Notes: a model not told the origin generated them from the sequence alone. 5,151 bases of DNA from JAIOHN01 sp038258185 (GCA_038258185.1 JBBSQD010000370.1:1-5151); one strand, 5' to 3'; positions 1 to 5,151 are shown, counted from the stretch's first letter. Program-made: numbers and translations.

Positions 1-359
1 AAGGTCTGGAATGGGATCGCGTTTATCTGCTCTCTGCTAACAACTACGATTTCCCATCGGCTCAACCTTACGATCATTCGATCTCCGAAAAGTGGTTCGT
101 GCGCGACGGGCTTAATCTGGAAGCCGAGGCGCTGGCTCAACTGACCGCTGTCCGCGAAGATGAGCCTTATGCTGAAGGCGTTGCCACCCGTGATGCGCGT
201 CTGGACTATGCAGCGGAGCGCTTGCGCTTGCTGTATGTCGGCATTACCCGCGCCCGTCGTGAGTTGATTATCACCTGGAACACGGGACGCAAGGGCGATA
301 TGCAGCCTGCGCTGCCATTTGTGGCATTGCAAACCTTCTGGGATAATCGCAAAAGGTGA
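1..359 (+). CDS. UvrD/PcrA/AddA-like superfamily 1A DNA helicase, C-terminal end (5' truncated by window)
   Basis: ATP-dependent 3'-5' DNA helicase of the UvrD/RecB superfamily, acting in the cytoplasm on DNA ends or repair intermediates. Only the last 118 residues are present, read in frame from base 3 to the TGA at 357-359. The first residues, GLEWDRVYLLSANNYDFPS, match the helicase motif just after the usual 'HxxKGLE' block (motif V region). ERLRLLYVGITRARREL (bases about 216-269) is the classic motif VI, containing the arginine finger that contacts ATP. The protein stops about 35 residues after motif VI, so it lacks the C-terminal nuclease domain of RecB or AddA. A separate PD-(D/E)XK nuclease two genes downstream (1227-2060) may supply that activity. 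The fold assignment is firm. Whether it is UvrD, PcrA or AddA-like cannot be decided without the missing N-terminal part. Confidence 0.9.
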   Translation, partial: GLEWDRVYLLSANNYDFPSAQPYDHSISEKWFVRDGLNLEAEALAQLTAVREDEPYAEGVATRDARLDYAAERLRLLYVGITRARRELIITWNTGRKGDMQPALPFVALQTFWDNRKR

Positions 360-400
360 TAGACACCGCTTCAAAACCGATTAAACGATAGGATAAAGTT

Positions 401-1192
401 ATGCCTTTTATAAATGTTAACGATGCTGAGATTTATTATGAAAGCGCTGGTACGGGTGAAAATGTCGTGCTGGTACATGCCGGGATTGCCGACAGCCGCA
501 TGTGGGATCCGCAGTTTGACGTGCTGGCGCGACAGTTTCATGTGGTGCGTTATGATATGCGCGGTTTTGGTCAGAGCAAGCTGGTGGATGGTGTTTATGT
601 GCATAGCAATGACCTCCGTGAATTACTGAATGCGCTGGCACTGGAAGAAGTGACGCTGATCGGCTGCTCGATGGGTGGCAGTTTCTGCTTCGATTTCACG
701 CTGGGCTATCCGCTGCGGGTGAAGAAACTGGTCATGGTGGCCTCGCGTCCGTTTGGTGAACCGATGGATGCCGAAACAGTGGCCGGATTTGCTGCGATTG
801 AAGCTGCTGGTGATGACCTCGATAAAATTAATGAACTGGAACTGCTGAACTGGGTGGTTGGACGCGGACGCACACGCGATGCGGTTGATCCGCAGGTTTA
901 TCAACTGGCTGCACAGATGAACCGGCAGGCACTGGAATATGAAGTTCAGGAAATTGGCGACGAGCAAGACCCGATCTATCCTGATGCCATCACGCGTATG
1001 GCCGAAGTGAACACGCCAACTCTCATTATCTATGGTGAACATGATCGGGCTTATGTCCACAGTGCGGCGGATGCGATGGTCGCGACGATGCCGGATGCCC
1101 GTAAAGCATTGCTGCCTGATGCGGCGCATCTGCCCAACCTCGACCAACCGGAAGCCTTTAACCGGGCTGTGCTGGAATTTATAAGTGAATAA
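401..1192 (+). CDS. alpha/beta-fold hydrolase
   Basis: Complete 263-residue protein of the alpha/beta-hydrolase superfamily, the usual length for a cap-domain member. The substrate is not predictable; related enzymes act on esters, lactones, epoxides or haloalkanes. The nucleophile elbow is GCSMGG at residues 88-93, with Ser90 the predicted nucleophile. YGEHD (211-215) gives the acid Asp215, and DAAHLPNLDQPE (240-251) gives the base His243. The oxyanion-hole loop is HAGIAD (26-31), with Ala-Gly where many members have Gly-Gly, and YDMRGFGQS (51-59) is the standard strand-4 motif. The ATG at 401 has AGGA at 390-393, 7 nt upstream. There is no signal peptide, so it is cytoplasmic. It starts 41 nt after the helicase and ends 34 nt before the nuclease, so it is probably co-transcribed with both, yet has no known role in DNA repair. 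The family call is secure; the function is unknown. Confidence 0.93.
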   Translation: MPFINVNDAEIYYESAGTGENVVLVHAGIADSRMWDPQFDVLARQFHVVRYDMRGFGQSKLVDGVYVHSNDLRELLNALALEEVTLIGCSMGGSFCFDFTLGYPLRVKKLVMVASRPFGEPMDAETVAGFAAIEAAGDDLDKINELELLNWVVGRGRTRDAVDPQVYQLAAQMNRQALEYEVQEIGDEQDPIYPDAITRMAEVNTPTLIIYGEHDRAYVHSAADAMVATMPDARKALLPDAAHLPNLDQPEAFNRAVLEFISE

Positions 1193-1226
1193 CCTGTAAC
1201 CGCCTTTACTCAAAAACGGAATTGTG

Positions 1227-2060
1227 ATGATCTTTGATGCCCCTTTAACGCCGGATTTTCAATTTAGCCAGAGCAGTTTGCAGGATTATGTGGACTGCCC
1301 ACGCCGTTTTCAACTGCGTTATATGCAGCGTCTGAACTGGCCTGCACCGGAAGCCGAACCGCTGGTCGAGCATGAGCGCCATATGGAACAGGGCGCTCAG
1401 TTTCATGGACTGGTGCAGCGCCATATCGCGGGTTTACCGGTTGCCGTGCTGGACTTACTCGCACAGGAAGAGCCGCTGAAACACTGGTGGGAAGCTTATC
1501 TGCGCACCGGGCTGGATGGCGTTCCACCTCAGCGCCGTTCTGAAATGACACTGACCGCGCCGCTGGCCGGTTTTCGTCTGCTGGCGAAATATGATCTGGT
1601 GGCCGTGGAGCCGGGCCAACGGGCGCTGATTGTCGACTGGAAGACCACGCGCAAGGCTCAGCGTGAACGGCTGGCAGCCCGTTTGCAAACAGTCGTCTAT
1701 CGCTATCTGCTGGCGATGGGTGGCGCATTCCTGAATGGTGACCGCCCGATTGCGCCGGAGCAGATTGAGATGGTGTACTGGTTTGCCGAGCAGCCGGACG
1801 AGCCGGAACGATTTGCTTATGACCGGGCGCAGTTTGAAGCTGATGAAGCGCTGCTGACCGATCTGATTGAGGAGATTGCAGCGCGGAAAGTGTTCGAGCT
1901 GACGACGGATATACAGCGCTGTAAATTCTGCACGTATCGTTCATTATGTGACCGGGGTGTGCGCGCTGGCGATTTCCGTGATGTTGAGCTGGATGATGAG
2001 CCGGACGATATCGTAAGAGCTGACTTTGACTTTGACCAGATCGCTGAAATTGAGTTTTAA
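1227..2060 (+). CDS. PD-(D/E)XK nuclease family protein with Fe-S signature (RecB/AddB/Cas4-like)
   Basis: Predicted metal-dependent DNA exonuclease of 277 residues. It opens with FSQSSLQDYVDCPRRFQLRY (13-32), the usual RecB-family N-terminal motif carrying Cys24. GAQFH supplies His60, LLAKYDLV gives Asp123, and LIVDWKT supplies Asp137 and Lys139 of the catalytic core. QTVVY (Gln154, Tyr158) is the QxxxY motif. Cys232, Cys235 and Cys241 (C-x2-C-x5-C) together with Cys24 match the four-cysteine cluster that binds 4Fe-4S in AddB and Cas4. The last 28 residues are strongly acidic (DDEPDD, DFDFD). I place the start at ATG 1227 because GGA at 1218-1220 is 6 nt away; a GTG at 1224 would add one residue but is too close. 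Its likely partner is the nuclease-less helicase upstream. Cas4 is less likely because no CRISPR genes are seen here and the protein is longer than typical Cas4. Confidence 0.9.
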   Translation: MIFDAPLTPDFQFSQSSLQDYVDCPRRFQLRYMQRLNWPAPEAEPLVEHERHMEQGAQFHGLVQRHIAGLPVAVLDLLAQEEPLKHWWEAYLRTGLDGVPPQRRSEMTLTAPLAGFRLLAKYDLVAVEPGQRALIVDWKTTRKAQRERLAARLQTVVYRYLLAMGGAFLNGDRPIAPEQIEMVYWFAEQPDEPERFAYDRAQFEADEALLTDLIEEIAARKVFELTTDIQRCKFCTYRSLCDRGVRAGDFRDVELDDEPDDIVRADFDFDQIAEIEF

Positions 2061-2104
2061 GGTTAGTTGCTAGTCTCACGTCTCTTGCCAAAACTGTTTG
2101 CTGC

Positions 2105-2149
2105 TGCTGCGCACAAAAAAATGTGCGCAGCAAAAAGGCTTGTTGCTGC
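2105..2149. other. strong stem-loop with a mutually exclusive alternative stem
   Basis: TGCTGCGCACA (2105-2115) is perfectly complementary to TGTGCGCAGCA (2122-2132), giving an 11-bp GC-rich stem around an all-A six-base loop. Part of its right arm, GCAGCAA (2127-2133), can instead pair with TTGCTGC (2143-2149) across a nine-base loop. The two stems cannot form together, which resembles attenuator or terminator/antiterminator layouts. No T-run follows either stem on either strand, so this is not a standard rho-independent terminator. It lies 45 nt after the nuclease stop and may protect or end that message. The structures are read directly; any role is inference. Confidence 0.6.
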
Positions 2150-2153
2150 TGCC

Positions 2154-2188
2154 GTCCCACAGGGACTTCCTTCGGTCGCCGAGGGGAG
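2154..2188 (+). other. overlapping short hairpins
   Basis: GTCCC (2154-2158) pairs with GGGAC (2162-2166) around ACA. CTTCCTTCGG (2166-2175) pairs with CCGAGGGGAG (2179-2188) around TCG, giving ten pairs if two G-U pairs are allowed. The two G-U pairs make the longer stem continuous only in RNA read from the + strand; on the - strand they become A-C mismatches. That favours a + strand transcript if the structure matters. They follow directly on the stem at 2105-2149, so the whole block 2105-2188 can fold into consecutive stems. Confidence 0.4.
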
Positions 2189-2219
2189 CGGCGGCCCTTT
2201 ACAGGATTTCCTTCGGTCA
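2163..2219 (+). repeat. imperfect direct repeat pair around TTCCTTCGGTC
   Basis: The 11-base motif TTCCTTCGGTC occurs at 2167-2177 and again at 2208-2218, preceded in both copies by an AGG(G)A-type sequence. The units start 41 bases apart. Two copies are too few for a CRISPR array and the spacing sequence is itself GC-rich and self-complementary. The pair could be half of a dispersed REP-like intergenic element or a duplicated binding site. I cannot tell without the rest of the genome. Confidence 0.45.
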
Positions 2220-2321
2220 CAATGGCAAGAAAGTCATTAGCCCCTGGTCGTAAGTCTTTGGTAAAGTGCTGAGTGCAAATGTTGGTTATCCAGTTTTACT
2301 CTGAAAATCACCCAGTTTCAG

Positions 2322-2327
2322 TATAAG
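2322..2327 (+). promoter_or_regulatory. weak candidate -10 box (TATAAG)
   Basis: TATAAG matches five of six positions of the sigma-70 -10 consensus and lies about 93 bases before the TTG start at 2420, in the AT-rich part of the gap. No good -35 box sits 16-18 bases upstream; the nearest resemblance, TTTACT at 2295-2300, is 21 bases away. It is offered only as the best -10-like match for the next gene. Confidence 0.2.
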
Positions 2328-2348
2328 GTATTGAGGGGCAGGCAGGGT

Positions 2349-2372
2349 GGACAGATGTCCGGTCATTTGTCC
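2349..2372. promoter_or_regulatory. tandem 12-bp dyads, possible operator
   Basis: GGACAGATGTCC (2349-2360) is followed with no gap by GGTCATTTGTCC (2361-2372). The two agree at nine of twelve positions, and each has dyad symmetry: a perfect GGACA/TGTCC in the first and the same with one mismatch in the second. Tandem dyads of this size in front of a gene are typical of repressor or activator binding sites. They lie 48-71 bases before the start of the DinB/ClbS-like gene. The symmetry is seen directly; the binding protein is unknown. Confidence 0.4.
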
Positions 2373-2396
2373 CGTATTTTGAAGATTACGAAAAAT

Positions 2397-2411
2397 CTTA
2401 TCGATAAGGAG
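2397..2411 (+). promoter_or_regulatory. strong Shine-Dalgarno sequence joined to a 12-bp palindrome
   Basis: AAGGAG at 2406-2411 is an excellent ribosome-binding site 8 nt before the TTG at 2420, and it decides that start. Its first three bases are also the end of the perfect palindrome CTTATCGATAAG (2397-2408). Just upstream AAGATT (2382-2387) can pair with AATCTT (2394-2399), which overlaps the palindrome's left arm. Pairing could therefore affect access to the ribosome-binding site, or the palindrome could be a protein site. Confidence 0.65.
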
Positions 2412-2419
2412 AATCAGTC

Positions 2420-2929
2420 TTGAGTGACGAACAAGCGGTGAGTAAAGCGGAACTGCTGGAACGGATGCAGGCCGCGTGGGTCGAATTCAACACGTATATC
2501 GACAGTCTGGACGCGGAACAACTGACGGAACCCACCGATGCCGCCGGATGGAGCGCCAAAGATCATATCGCGCATCTGGCGGTGTGGGAGGATGGTGTGA
2601 ACGCCATGCTGGAAGGCAAACCACGCAATGAAGCGATGGGGGTGGATTATGACCTGTGGGAAAGCGGTGATTATGATGCAATCAACGCGGTGCTGCAGGA
2701 ACGTGATGCGGATCTGCCATTGGCCGAAGTGCGCCAGCGCTTTGCGGAAGTACATCAAACGTTAGTCAATAAGGTTAATGCGCTGTCTTATGAGGAACTG
2801 ATGCTGCCTTATAAGCATTATCAACCGTATACAGATCATGAGGCGCCGGCCATTGACCGGATTATCGGCAATACCTATGAGCATTACCCGGAACATCAGG
2901 AATGGATTGCGGTGATTGTGGGTAGTTAA
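2420..2929 (+). CDS. ClbS/DfsB-like DinB-superfamily four-helix-bundle protein
   Basis: 169-residue cytoplasmic protein of the DinB/YfiT-like superfamily, a usual length for the ClbS/DfsB branch. These are four-helix bundles, often binding a metal through three histidines. Some act as thiol-dependent transferases, and ClbS itself protects DNA from colibactin by opening its cyclopropane ring. GWSAKDHIAHLAVWE (43-57) is the hallmark helix-2 motif, with His49 the expected ligand, and HYPEH (155-159) supplies the C-terminal pair. The start is TTG at 2420: AAGGAG is 8 nt upstream and no ATG competes. A long leader with dyads suggests its own control. No colibactin-type cluster is visible, so a protection or resistance role is only a family-based guess; the superfamily call is solid. 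Confidence 0.85.
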   Translation: MSDEQAVSKAELLERMQAAWVEFNTYIDSLDAEQLTEPTDAAGWSAKDHIAHLAVWEDGVNAMLEGKPRNEAMGVDYDLWESGDYDAINAVLQERDADLPLAEVRQRFAEVHQTLVNKVNALSYEELMLPYKHYQPYTDHEAPAIDRIIGNTYEHYPEHQEWIAVIVGS

Positions 2930-3061
2930 CAGCGTCCATTTTGCGGTAGGGCTGGCGTCAGCCTGCAGTCAGGTGGCAGTAGGGCAGACAGTATTGGTGC
3001 GTTGAGATGTGCCTTAATTTGTGGCGTAATCTACAGCAAGACCCACAAAGGAGGGCATATC

Positions 3062-3841
3062 ATGAAGTTCAAAGTTTTCTTTGTGTTATGGGTTCTGATG
3101 CTCAGTATTCCCGTACTGGCTCAGGACAGCACCACCCACACCGTCACGTTTGATGGGGTGAGTTTTATGTACGAAGCGGCGCTGGGGGAGAATGTGAATA
3201 TTCTACAGGTTGCCGGTGATCCGATGGCCGATGCTGGGCCGGGTTTTTCCGACGCAGCGAAGACTCAGTTCACATTTTATGATTTCGGCGAGCCGATGGA
3301 CAGCCTGTTCGATACAGGTGGGATGCGTGTATACACTATAGCGGATCTGGCACAGTATGATTTCCTGCAAGCGCAGGTCGATCAATTGCAGAATCTGCTG
3401 GCGAAAAGACCTGACCTGACCGAATACGAAAGCGCGATCAGTGGTGAGGAGAGCAAGACTCTGCCGTATGTACCAGTGGTGACTCACGGCCAAAACCTGA
3501 CAGCACGCGGTGCGTATGTCGAGACAGACGCGGTCAGGGGTGTAGCATATGTCACGGCTTTCCGGGCGGCACAGGAACCCTTCCTGCCCACGGATTTCCT
3601 GTATACCTTCCAGGGTATCAGCACGGACGGTCAGTGGTATGTCAATGTGACTTTCCCACTTTACACTGATCTTTTTCCGGAGACGCTGGCAGGCTTTGAC
3701 ATCGAGCAGTTCAATGCGCAATGGCCGGAGTACCTAGCGGAGAGTCTGGCGACATTAAATGATGCCACGCCGGACGATTTCGCTCCGTCACTGTCAGCCG
3801 TGGACGCGCTGATTCAGTCGGTGCAGTTTAGCGGAAACTAG
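3062..3841 (+). CDS. exported protein of unknown function
   Basis: 259-residue protein with a clear signal peptide: a short basic start (MKFK), a hydrophobic stretch to residue 17, and a type I cleavage site after PVLA, giving a mature protein beginning QDS of about 239 residues. No lipobox cysteine and no other membrane segment are visible. The mature part mixes beta-rich stretches with a helical segment (about 92-115), then LPYVPVV (134-140) and the conserved-looking YTFQGISTDGQWYVNV (181-196). I recall similar wording in unnamed exported proteins of Chloroflexota and cyanobacteria but cannot name a family. The start is ATG 3062, because AAAGGAGGG (3047-3055) lies 6 nt upstream; an in-frame TTG at 3002 would bury the signal peptide and lacks such a site. 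A weak promoter match (TTGAGA 3002, TAATCT 3027, 19-bp spacer) precedes it. Confidence 0.85.
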   Translation: MKFKVFFVLWVLMLSIPVLAQDSTTHTVTFDGVSFMYEAALGENVNILQVAGDPMADAGPGFSDAAKTQFTFYDFGEPMDSLFDTGGMRVYTIADLAQYDFLQAQVDQLQNLLAKRPDLTEYESAISGEESKTLPYVPVVTHGQNLTARGAYVETDAVRGVAYVTAFRAAQEPFLPTDFLYTFQGISTDGQWYVNVTFPLYTDLFPETLAGFDIEQFNAQWPEYLAESLATLNDATPDDFAPSLSAVDALIQSVQFSGN

Positions 3842-3853
3842 ACAGATCGTGCT

Positions 3854-3889
3854 TAAAGGGCGGCTGAATCAGCCGCCCTTTATAGTTTT
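3854..3889. terminator. rho-independent terminator between convergent genes
   Basis: A perfect 13-bp stem, TAAAGGGCGGCTG (3854-3866) against CAGCCGCCCTTTA (3870-3882), closes on the three-base loop AAT. On the + strand it is followed by TATAGTTTT, a usable U-tract, 12 bases after the secreted-protein stop. On the - strand it lies at the epimerase end and is followed by a shorter TTT-rich tail, so it probably serves both genes. The epimerase stop codon (3880-3882) lies inside the stem. Confidence 0.88.
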
Positions 3890-4824
3890 ACGCCAAGAAA
3901 GTCTTCCATCCACGCAATTTCCTGCTGAATGCCCTCGTGGAAAGCAGTCTGCGGCTCGAAACCCAATAAGCGCCGAGCTTTGTCGATATTGGCATGGGTT
4001 TTTTCCTGGTCACCGGGGCGGGCGGGTTTGAGGTCAAATTTAGCTGGTTTGCCCATGAGCGACTCGACAATGTCAATCGCTTCGCCGGTGGTCATCTCTA
4101 CATCAGAACCAATATTGATAATTTCACCGATGGCGTTTTCGGTATTGAGAACGCGCATAAAGCCCTGAATGATGTCGCCCACGTAGGTGAAAGAGCGCGA
4201 ATGCTCGCGGCTGTGAGCGAAAAGCGGGAAGGGGATATCCTGCAGAATGCTGCGGATCAAACGTGGATAGAGCTTGTCCGGACGTTCACGCGGGCCATAG
4301 ACGGAGAACAGTCGCAGGGAGCAGGCGGGCAAGCCCTGGCTGCGCTGGTAGGAGAGCACCATCTGTTCTGCGGTGAGTTTGGTGACACCATAATATGAAA
4401 CAGGTTCTGGGACGGCGGTTTCCGGTTCTGTCGCTTTGAGGCCATAAATTGATGATGTGCCGACATTAACGAACAGGCCGAGATTGCGCTGATTTTTGAC
4501 TGCTTCCAGCAGGCGATAAGTCGCCTCGATGTTATTGCGCTGGTAATCGGAGAAAGGCGTTGTGGCGGAAATGCCGGGTTGTGCCGCTACATGATAGACG
4601 ACTTCGACTCCGTCGACATAAGGGCGTAAATCATCAGTGGCGAGATCAAACTCAATCAACTGCACACCAGCAGCGCGTACTGCCGCCGCGTTATATTCTT
4701 TCTGGCGGCGGTCATAATAATCGGTAAAACTGTCAAGCCCGATCACCTCATGTCCAGCCTTAATCAGAGTTTCAGCTAATTGTGAGGCGATAAAACCGGC
4801 AGCCCCGGTCACTATGATTTTCAT
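3880..4824 (-). CDS. NAD-dependent sugar epimerase/dehydratase (UDP-glucuronate/UDP-glucose 4-epimerase-like)
   Basis: 314-residue extended short-chain dehydrogenase/reductase acting on nucleotide sugars, probably supplying precursors for surface polysaccharide. TGAAGFIAS (6-14) is the Rossmann NAD loop; the third glycine of GxxGxxG is Ala13, a variant found in the family. Asp31 after strand 2 (GLDSF) suits NAD, and DYYD (35-38) plus AAQPGIS (80-86) resemble UDP-glucuronate 4-epimerases. The catalytic set is Ser124/Ser125 (GTSSIYG), Tyr145 and Lys149 (YGVTK). RLFSVYGPRERPD (171-183), SFTYVGD (211-217) and RPGDQEKTHANI (269-280) complete the substrate-binding motifs. I chose ATG 4824: the Rossmann strand begins at once and AAAGGG (4833-4838) is 8 nt upstream; an earlier in-frame start at 4872 adds 16 residues without family resemblance. 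Exact sugar specificity cannot be read by eye. Confidence 0.92.
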   Translation of the reverse strand: MKIIVTGAAGFIASQLAETLIKAGHEVIGLDSFTDYYDRRQKEYNAAAVRAAGVQLIEFDLATDDLRPYVDGVEVVYHVAAQPGISATTPFSDYQRNNIEATYRLLEAVKNQRNLGLFVNVGTSSIYGLKATEPETAVPEPVSYYGVTKLTAEQMVLSYQRSQGLPACSLRLFSVYGPRERPDKLYPRLIRSILQDIPFPLFAHSREHSRSFTYVGDIIQGFMRVLNTENAIGEIINIGSDVEMTTGEAIDIVESLMGKPAKFDLKPARPGDQEKTHANIDKARRLLGFEPQTAFHEGIQQEIAWMEDFLGVKL

Positions 4825-4855
4825 AAAATGCGCCCTTTGGGTGATGTATTCATGA

Positions 4856-4867
4856 ACCCTAAAGGGT
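4856..4867. promoter_or_regulatory. inverted repeat over the epimerase promoter
   Basis: ACCCT (4856-4860) and AGGGT (4863-4867) form a 5-bp dyad with a two-base centre, overlapping the proposed -10 box of the epimerase gene. A protein bound here would block that promoter, so it is a possible operator. The dyad is short enough to arise by chance. Confidence 0.25.
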
Positions 4868-4891
4868 ATCATCCCTCGTTAGAGATGCCAA
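4863..4891 (-). promoter_or_regulatory. candidate sigma-70 promoter of the epimerase gene
   Basis: Read on the - strand, TTGGCA (4886-4891) matches five of six -35 positions. After a 17-bp spacer comes TACCCT (4863-4868), a poor -10 but preceded by TG at the extended -10 position. It lies about 40 bases before the epimerase ATG and just after the terminator of the upstream gene, which is where a promoter is needed. Confidence 0.4.
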
Positions 4892-4915
4892 TAGTTGAAG
4901 TGTCCTATTTTAGGC

Positions 4916-4949
4916 GAAAATATGGAGTGCTGAGGCGAATCAGCACCCC
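4916..4949 (-). terminator. rho-independent terminator of the GNAT gene
   Basis: In the - strand RNA, GGGGUGCUGA (4949-4940) pairs with UCAGCACUCC (4933-4924) over ten pairs including one G-U, around a six-base loop, followed by AUAUUUUC. In the + strand RNA the same position is an A-C mismatch and no U-run follows, so it works in the - direction. It lies 30 nt after the acetyltransferase stop and separates that gene from the epimerase. Confidence 0.75.
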
Positions 4950-4978
4950 TAAATCAACACATTTTGCTCTGGGTGAGC

Positions 4979-5151
4979 CTATTCATAGCCCCAGGTGATG
5001 GACTGGTATTCTTCGTGTTTGCGGATATAGAGCGTGAAAAACGGGCAGACCGCCTGGACACGATAGCCCTCGTCGCGGGCATAGTCGAGCGCGACTTTGG
5101 CCAGTTTATTAGCTACGCCTTTGCCTTCATATTCGGTCGGTACTTCGGTAT
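4979..5151 (-). CDS. GNAT family N-acetyltransferase, YjdJ-like (5' truncated by window)
   Basis: The last 56 residues of a small acetyltransferase are visible, ending at the TAG in 4979-4981; the 5' end lies outside the window. TEVPTEYEGKGVANKLAKVA (5149-5090) contains the acetyl-CoA-binding loop of the family, in the form E-G-K-G-V-A. ALDYARDEGYRV and CPFFTLYIRKHEEY are the usual following helix and strand of the small single-domain GNAT group (often under 100 residues) with a Cys-Pro-Phe motif. The incomplete codon before the threonine ends in AT, compatible with the histidine common there (HTEVP). The acceptor substrate of this group is not known. It is transcribed toward the epimerase but separated from it by a terminator. 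Confidence 0.88.
   Translation of the reverse strand, partial: TEVPTEYEGKGVANKLAKVALDYARDEGYRVQAVCPFFTLYIRKHEEYQSITWGYE

Larger units (their letters stand above)
2061..2419. other. noncoding stretch rich in inverted repeats
   Basis: These 359 bases between the nuclease and the DinB/ClbS-like gene hold no convincing gene. The part to about 2220 is GC-rich and full of short inverted repeats. The part from 2221 is AT-richer and carries the likely control signals of the next gene: a weak -10 candidate, a tandem 12-bp dyad, a palindrome and a Shine-Dalgarno sequence. No known RNA family (tRNA, SRP RNA, tmRNA, RNase P RNA) is recognisable by eye on either strand. The individual elements are listed separately. 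Confidence 0.7.

Noticed and set aside
623..1213. Open frame of 196 codons on the - strand opposite the hydrolase
   Set aside because: It mirrors the codon pattern of the hydrolase and shows no motif or ribosome-binding site.
2105..2132. Rho-independent terminator after the nuclease gene
   Set aside because: The stem is strong, but A-rich sequence rather than a T-run follows it on the + strand and no T-run follows on the - strand. Kept only as a stem-loop.
2163..2219. CRISPR array
   Set aside because: Only two short imperfect repeats are present, with no further units and no cas genes in the window; the Cas4-like cysteines of the nuclease are equally typical of AddB.
1264..2220. Long open frame of 318 codons on the - strand opposite the nuclease gene
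   Set aside because: It is antisense to a gene with complete catalytic motifs, and its translation is low-complexity and rich in Arg, Pro, Gln and Ser, with no recognisable domain.
2950..2963. Small hairpin GGCTG/CAGCC after the DinB/ClbS-like gene as a terminator
   Set aside because: It has only five base pairs and no T-run follows, so it is not a convincing terminator.
3203..3721. Open frame of 172 codons on the - strand opposite the secreted-protein gene
   Set aside because: It lies wholly within a gene that has a signal peptide and a strong ribosome-binding site, and has no recognisable domain.
3994..4398. Open frame of 134 codons on the + strand opposite the epimerase
   Set aside because: The opposite strand encodes a complete, motif-rich epimerase; this frame is its shadow.

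Overview
The window is bacterial and densely coding, with moderate GC. Several starts carry clear Shine-Dalgarno sequences and at least two rho-independent terminators are visible. The gene set (a UvrD-type helicase end, a RecB/AddB-like Fe-S nuclease, a DinB/ClbS-type protein, an exported protein of unknown function, a nucleotide-sugar epimerase and a small GNAT protein), plus the style of the exported protein, reminds me of Chloroflexota (Anaerolineae-like) genomes. That placement is inference from recall and could be wrong. I see no tRNA, rRNA, CRISPR array, transposase or phage gene.

Left part (1-2060, + strand): the C-terminal end of a superfamily 1A (UvrD/PcrA/AddA-like) helicase, a complete alpha/beta-fold hydrolase, and a PD-(D/E)XK nuclease with a four-cysteine Fe-S signature. 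The gaps are 41 and 34 nt with no terminator, so they probably share a transcript. The helicase ends soon after motif VI and carries no nuclease domain of its own. The separate nuclease is the natural partner, as in AddAB/RecB-type end processing, and the hydrolase sits between them as an unexplained passenger.

Middle (2061-3841, + strand): a noncoding stretch of 359 nt rich in inverted repeats, then a ClbS/DfsB/DinB-like four-helix-bundle protein starting at TTG behind a strong Shine-Dalgarno sequence. After a 132-nt gap comes a signal-peptide-bearing protein of unknown function. The noncoding stretch holds a perfect 11-bp hairpin, an alternative pairing that excludes it, a repeated TTCCTTCGGTC motif, a tandem 12-bp dyad that looks like an operator, and a 12-bp palindrome running into the Shine-Dalgarno sequence.

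Right part (3842-5151, - strand): a strong hairpin terminator lies between the convergent secreted-protein and epimerase genes. The epimerase is an extended-SDR NAD-dependent sugar epimerase/dehydratase, closest by eye to UDP-glucuronate/UDP-glucose 4-epimerases. It has a plausible promoter of its own and is separated by a terminator from an upstream GNAT acetyltransferase of the small YjdJ-like type, whose 5' part runs off the window. The middle and right genes show no obvious shared pathway. I do not see a clear new multi-gene system; the best leads are the structured noncoding stretch, the split helicase-nuclease layout and the unknown exported protein.
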